Under the pieces are notes generated by a model that had not been told where the DNA came from, made no database searches, and saw only the letters and a program-made list of their open reading frames with translations. From DATELY01 sp035276085 (lineage in GTDB: Bacteria; Pseudomonadota; Gammaproteobacteria; Steroidobacterales; Steroidobacteraceae), in assembly GCA_035276085.1 (NCBI GenBank), contig DATELY010000104.1, forward strand, positions 1-18,581: DNA of 18,581 nucleotides, read 5' to 3'. The position numbers and the translations under genes are program-made. Shown here piece after piece: positions 15,245 through 18,581 of this stretch (position 1 is its first letter; each line of letters starts with the position of its first letter).

Positions 15245-16027
15245 ATGTCCAGCTCGCAGGCGCTGCAGATGCTCGCAACGGATATAACCCGCGGAGCGAT
15301 CAAGGTGATCGACCTCACCCAAACGCTGTCGGAGGATACGCCAGTCCTGGTCCTGCCTCCGCAGTTTGGACAGTGCGCACCCTTCTCGCGTCAGGAAATC
15401 TCCCGGTATGACGAGCGTGGCGTCGCTTGGTACTGGAGCAACTTCACGGTGGGCGAACACACCGGCACGCACTTCGACGCACCCGCGCACTGGATCAGCG
15501 GTGCCAAGCTTCCCGACAACTCGGTCGACAAGGTGCCGGTCAAAGATTTCATCGCACCTGCGGTAGTCCTCGACTTCTCGCAAGAGGCGGCCGCCAATCC
15601 CGACTTTCTTCTCGAGGTCAACCATGTGCAGGCTTGGGAAGCAAAGCACGGCAGGATTGCTCCACGCCAATGGGTCCTCTTCAGAACGGATTGGTCGCGC
15701 CGTGCTGGGGATGCGTACACGAATCGGCAAGCCGATGGCGCTCATACGCCTGGACCTTCCGTCGAAGCAGTCCGCTTCCTGATCGAGGAGCGCGATGCGC
15801 TCGGCTTCGGCGTAGAGACAATCGGTACCGATGCCGGGCAGGCGCACCTGCTCAACCCGCCCTATCCGGCTCACACCTTCTTCCATGGCGCGGGTCGCTA
15901 CGGCTTGCAGTGCCTGCAGAACCTCGACTCGCTTCCGCCCACTGGGACAATCATCGTTGCGGCGCCGCTGAAGATCCGCGAGGGCTCGGGCAGCCCACTT
16001 CGCGTGCTGGCGCTCGTGGCCGAGTGA
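15245..16027 (+). CDS. Cyclase-family metal hydrolase (isatin hydrolase / kynurenine formamidase-like)
   Basis: Metal-dependent amidohydrolase of the PF04199 cyclase family, 260 residues from ATG 15245. The frame is open 28 codons further upstream, but GGGAGGGGGA sits just before 15245 and the upstream part would cross the operator. The metal motif H-x-G-T-H-x-D-x-P-x-H is intact in GEHTGTHFDAPAHW, near residues 74-87. Other family blocks are VIDLTQTLSEDTPVL at 20-34 and GTDAGQAHLLNPPYPAHTFF in the last third. Characterised members open isatin to isatinate or N-formylkynurenine to kynurenine; some act on other lactams or lactones. It is separated from iorA by only 7 bp, so the product may be the 2-oxoacid that IorAB uses. 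That would fit isatinate, which is an aryl-2-oxoacid (inference). Confidence 0.9.
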   Translation: MSSSQALQMLATDITRGAIKVIDLTQTLSEDTPVLVLPPQFGQCAPFSRQEISRYDERGVAWYWSNFTVGEHTGTHFDAPAHWISGAKLPDNSVDKVPVKDFIAPAVVLDFSQEAAANPDFLLEVNHVQAWEAKHGRIAPRQWVLFRTDWSRRAGDAYTNRQADGAHTPGPSVEAVRFLIEERDALGFGVETIGTDAGQAHLLNPPYPAHTFFHGAGRYGLQCLQNLDSLPPTGTIIVAAPLKIREGSGSPLRVLALVAE

Positions 16028-16034
16028 GCGAGCA

Positions 16035-18161
16035 ATGGCCGAGCGATCATTCAAGGCAGAGGTCAAGCAACTCGAAGCTCGCGCCGGCGAGGCATTCACC
16101 GGCGAGGGCATTCTCGCGGTCACCAAGGCGCTGCTGCAGTCCGGTGTCGCTTACGTTGGCGGTTACCAAGGGGCTCCCATCAGCCATCTGATGGATGTGT
16201 TCGCGGACGCGAATGAGCTCTTGCAGAGTCTTGGCGTGCACTTCGAGGCCAGCGCCAATGAAGCGACGGCTGCAGCGATGCTCGCCGCGTCGGTCAACTA
16301 TCCACTGCGTGGGGCCGTTGCGTGGAAGTCCGTTGTGGGAACCAACGTGGCATCGGACGCACTCTCGAATCTCGCCTCGGGTGGCGTGACGGGTGGCGCG
16401 CTGATCATCGTGGGAGAAGACTACGGCGAAGGCTCCTCCATCATGCAAGAGCGCACCCATGCGTTTGCGATGAAGTCGCAGATATGGTTGCTGGATCCGC
16501 GGCCCAATTTGCCGAGCATCGTCGATGCGGTGGAGAAGGGATTCCAGTTATCGGAAGCCTCGAATACACCCGTGATGCTCGAGCTTCGCGTCCGCTCGTG
16601 CCATATGACGGGCACGTTCGTCGCCAAGGACAATACTCGTCCTCGAATGACAGTCGGAGATGCGGCGTCAGCGGCGGTGCGCGACACCAGCCGCATTGTG
16701 TTGCCTCCGGCCAATTTCCAGCACGAAGTCGAAAAGATCGAGCAGCGTTGGCCGGCCGGCATCGCCTTCGTGCGCGAGCACGAGCTCAACGAATGGTTTG
16801 GGACGCGCAATGCGGATATCGGGATCATTGTGCAAGGTGGGCTCTACAACAACCTGAACCGTGCAATGGAGTTGCTGGGCCTCTCCGATGAGTACGGCGC
16901 TGCCAAGCTGCCGATTTACTGCTTGAACGTGACCTATCCCCTGGTGCCGGAGGAAGTCCGGGAATTCTGCCAGGGAAAGCGAGCCGTGCTGATCATCGAG
17001 GAAGGCCAGCCTGAGTTCATCGAGCATGAGCTCAATACGCTCATCCGCCGCGCCAATCTGCAGACTCGTATCGTCGGTAAGGATGCGCTGCCGCGGGCCG
17101 GCGAATATACGGCCAAAGTCATTCTCGATGGCCTGCGCAACTTCCTCGCGCAATGGAATCCAGCGATCGAGCTGCCGCCGATCATCTCCGAGCCGCTGCC
17201 GGCGCCCGTCGCATCGCAGATCCCCCAGCGACCCGCGGGGTTCTGCACCGGTTGCCCGGAACGCCCCATCTTCACAGCGATGAAGCTGGTGGAGCGCGAG
17301 CTGGGCCCTGCACATGTCTCCGCCGACATCGGCTGCCACCTGTTTTCGATCCTGCCGCCGTTCAACATCGGCAACACCACGATGGGCTACGGGCTGGGTA
17401 CCGCAGGCGCGTCCGCATTCAAGCCGAAAGACAAGCGAGCGATCGCGGTGATGGGCGACGGCGGCTTCTGGCACAACGGGCTGACCTCGGGGATCGGCAA
17501 TGCCGTCTTCAACAAGGACGACAGCGTGACAGTGATCGTCGATAACGGTTACTCGGCGGCGACAGGAGGTCAGGACATTCTTTCCTCCCGGGCCGACAAC
17601 AAGGTTCGCGCCACGCGCCATCCCATTGAGCGTGCCGTGAGAGGCGTAGGCGCGACGTGGGTCAAGACGATCGACCGGACGTACGATCTCAAGAAAATGA
17701 CATCGACCTTGCGCGAGGCGATGACGGTGCCCGAGAAGGGACCGAAGATCATCGTGGCACAGTCGGAGTGCATGCTGAATCGCCAGCGCCGTGAGAAGCC
17801 TCTGGTAAAGCGCGCGCTGCAGGAAGGGCGCAGGGTCGTGCGCGAGCGCTTCGGGGTCGACAGTGACACCTGCACCGGGGATCACAGTTGCATCCGGCTT
17901 TCAGGTTGCCCGTCGCTGTCGATCAAGCCCAATCCCGATCCGTTGCGGCAAGACCCGGTGGCCCATGTGGACAACAGCTGCGTGGGTTGTGGCTTGTGCG
18001 GAGAAGTTGCGCATGCGGCAGCGCTCTGTCCGAGCTTCTACCGCGCTCGCATCATTGCAAACCCCACGCGATGGGAGCGCCTGCGCACACGCGTTGCGGA
18101 TTCGATCATCAACTTCCTGCAGCGACGCGATGATCGCGCTAGCGCGGCGAGGGCGTTCTGA
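16035..18161 (+). CDS. iorA: Indolepyruvate-type 2-oxoacid:ferredoxin oxidoreductase, alpha subunit
   Basis: Oxidative decarboxylation of an aryl-2-oxoacid with CoA to aryl-acyl-CoA, CO2 and reduced ferredoxin; cytoplasmic. It has 708 residues. The N-terminal pyrimidine-binding domain starts at GEAFTGEGILAVTKALLQSG and includes GGYQGAPIS (42-50). The TPP-binding half has CTGCPERP (404-411), SADIGCHLF (429-437) and the GDG motif at 474-476 with Asn504. The C-terminal Fe-S region has C613-x5-C619-x5-C625 and C649-x2-C652-x2-C655-x9-C665P. The first group is spaced unlike the standard ferredoxin CxxCxxC. It is the middle gene of cyclase-iorA-iorB, 7 bp after the cyclase, and its TGA shares one base with the iorB ATG. 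The natural substrate need not be indolepyruvate; arylglyoxylates are an alternative given the cyclase. Confidence 0.93.
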   Translation: MAERSFKAEVKQLEARAGEAFTGEGILAVTKALLQSGVAYVGGYQGAPISHLMDVFADANELLQSLGVHFEASANEATAAAMLAASVNYPLRGAVAWKSVVGTNVASDALSNLASGGVTGGALIIVGEDYGEGSSIMQERTHAFAMKSQIWLLDPRPNLPSIVDAVEKGFQLSEASNTPVMLELRVRSCHMTGTFVAKDNTRPRMTVGDAASAAVRDTSRIVLPPANFQHEVEKIEQRWPAGIAFVREHELNEWFGTRNADIGIIVQGGLYNNLNRAMELLGLSDEYGAAKLPIYCLNVTYPLVPEEVREFCQGKRAVLIIEEGQPEFIEHELNTLIRRANLQTRIVGKDALPRAGEYTAKVILDGLRNFLAQWNPAIELPPIISEPLPAPVASQIPQRPAGFCTGCPERPIFTAMKLVERELGPAHVSADIGCHLFSILPPFNIGNTTMGYGLGTAGASAFKPKDKRAIAVMGDGGFWHNGLTSGIGNAVFNKDDSVTVIVDNGYSAATGGQDILSSRADNKVRATRHPIERAVRGVGATWVKTIDRTYDLKKMTSTLREAMTVPEKGPKIIVAQSECMLNRQRREKPLVKRALQEGRRVVRERFGVDSDTCTGDHSCIRLSGCPSLSIKPNPDPLRQDPVAHVDNSCVGCGLCGEVAHAAALCPSFYRARIIANPTRWERLRTRVADSIINFLQRRDDRASAARAF

Positions 18162-18581
18162 TGGCAGAGCGCGTTGGCCCCCGCAACCGGATCTGCATTG
18201 CCATCCTCGCGATGGGTGGTCAGGGCGGCGGCGTGCTGGCCGACTGGATCCAGGAACTTGCGCGTCACAATGGATGGGTGGCTCAAGGAACGTCGGTACC
18301 GGGCGTGGCTCAGCGCACCGGATCAACCGTCTACTACATCGAACTCGCACGTGCGGTAGACGGGCGTTTGCCGATCATGGCCCAGATGCCGGTGCCGGGG
18401 GATGTGGATGTCGTACTGGCCTCGGAGCTCATGGAAGCTGGCCGAGCCATGCTGCGCAACTTCTCGACCGCCGAGCGCACCACCCTGATCAGTTCGACTC
18501 ACCGCGTCTATGCAATAGCGGAGAAAGCGGCAATGGGCGATGGTCGCGGCAGCAGCGACCGCATCATCGAAGCGGCTGGAC
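18161..18581 (+). CDS. iorB: Indolepyruvate oxidoreductase beta subunit, cut by window edge
   Basis: The first 140 residues of the gamma-type (beta) subunit that completes the IorAB enzyme. ICIAILAMGGQGGGVLADWIQ (about 12-32) is the glycine-rich start typical of the subunit, followed by GTSVPGVAQRTGSTVYYIEL (about 43-62), matching the conserved VPGxAQRxG block. DVDVVLASELMEAGRAM (about 80-96) also fits. Its ATG overlaps the iorA TGA (TGATG), the classic coupled arrangement. The 3' part lies outside the window, so the length is unknown; some relatives are about 200 residues while fused forms reach about 500. Confidence 0.92.
   Translation, partial: MAERVGPRNRICIAILAMGGQGGGVLADWIQELARHNGWVAQGTSVPGVAQRTGSTVYYIELARAVDGRLPIMAQMPVPGDVDVVLASELMEAGRAMLRNFSTAERTTLISSTHRVYAIAEKAAMGDGRGSSDRIIEAAG

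Noticed and set aside
16668..17885. Open frame of 405 codons on the minus strand
   Set aside because: Antisense to iorA in GC-rich DNA; the composition is that of a mirror frame and iorA motifs are intact on the other strand.
1..18581. Search for tRNA, rRNA, CRISPR arrays, insertion sequences and phage genes
   Set aside because: No tRNA-like cloverleaf, regularly spaced direct repeats, transposase motifs or integrase motifs were recognised by eye.

Overview
The window is bacterial. Dense coding, good Shine-Dalgarno sites, a large TonB-dependent receptor and several aromatic-catabolism families point to a Gram-negative, probably an aerobic proteobacterium such as a sphingomonad-type alphaproteobacterium or a Steroidobacter-like gammaproteobacterium. 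The genus cannot be fixed from sequence alone. I see no rRNA, tRNA, insertion sequence, phage gene or CRISPR array. The whole stretch reads as one catabolic and uptake locus for an aromatic, possibly N-containing, acid or nitrile.

Left part (1-7285): a TonB-dependent outer-membrane receptor (minus, cut by the left edge), an ANL-type acyl/aryl-CoA ligase (minus), an MFS organic-anion permease (plus) and a second, paralogous CoA ligase (minus). Together these could move a carboxylic acid across both membranes and trap it as a CoA thioester. A shared motif of about 26 bp occurs at three intergenic sites, ahead of the receptor, between ligase 1 and the permease, and ahead of ligase 2. It looks like a common operator. 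A LuxR-type regulator (7286-8425, plus) follows, divergent from ligase 2, and is the obvious candidate to bind it. A strong symmetrical hairpin (8488-8513) separates the regulator from the next block.

Middle part (8537-13304, all minus): transcribed in the order nitrilase, flavin reductase, Rieske oxygenase, EthD-fold protein, MaoC-like hydratase and an SDR protein with a divergent active site. Nitrilase and flavin reductase overlap by 11 bp; the Rieske stop and the EthD start are one base apart.

Right part (13388-18581): a gentisate-dioxygenase-like bicupin (plus) starts divergently from the nitrilase behind a good sigma-70-like promoter. A MarR regulator (minus) is divergent from a cyclase/isatin-hydrolase-like gene (plus), with a palindromic operator between them. 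The cyclase is followed tightly by iorA and iorB (plus, iorB cut by the right edge), a ferredoxin-dependent 2-oxoacid oxidoreductase.

Working model (inference): a nitrile or acid is imported, converted to free acid and/or CoA thioester, and oxygenated by the Rieske enzyme. A cyclic amide such as isatin may be opened by the cyclase to an aryl-2-oxoacid, which IorAB could decarboxylate oxidatively to an aryl-CoA. The bicupin would cleave a hydroxylated ring. The combination of isatin-hydrolase-like cyclase plus IorAB under MarR control, next to a Rieske/EthD/MaoC/divergent-SDR block, is the most likely place for undescribed biochemistry.
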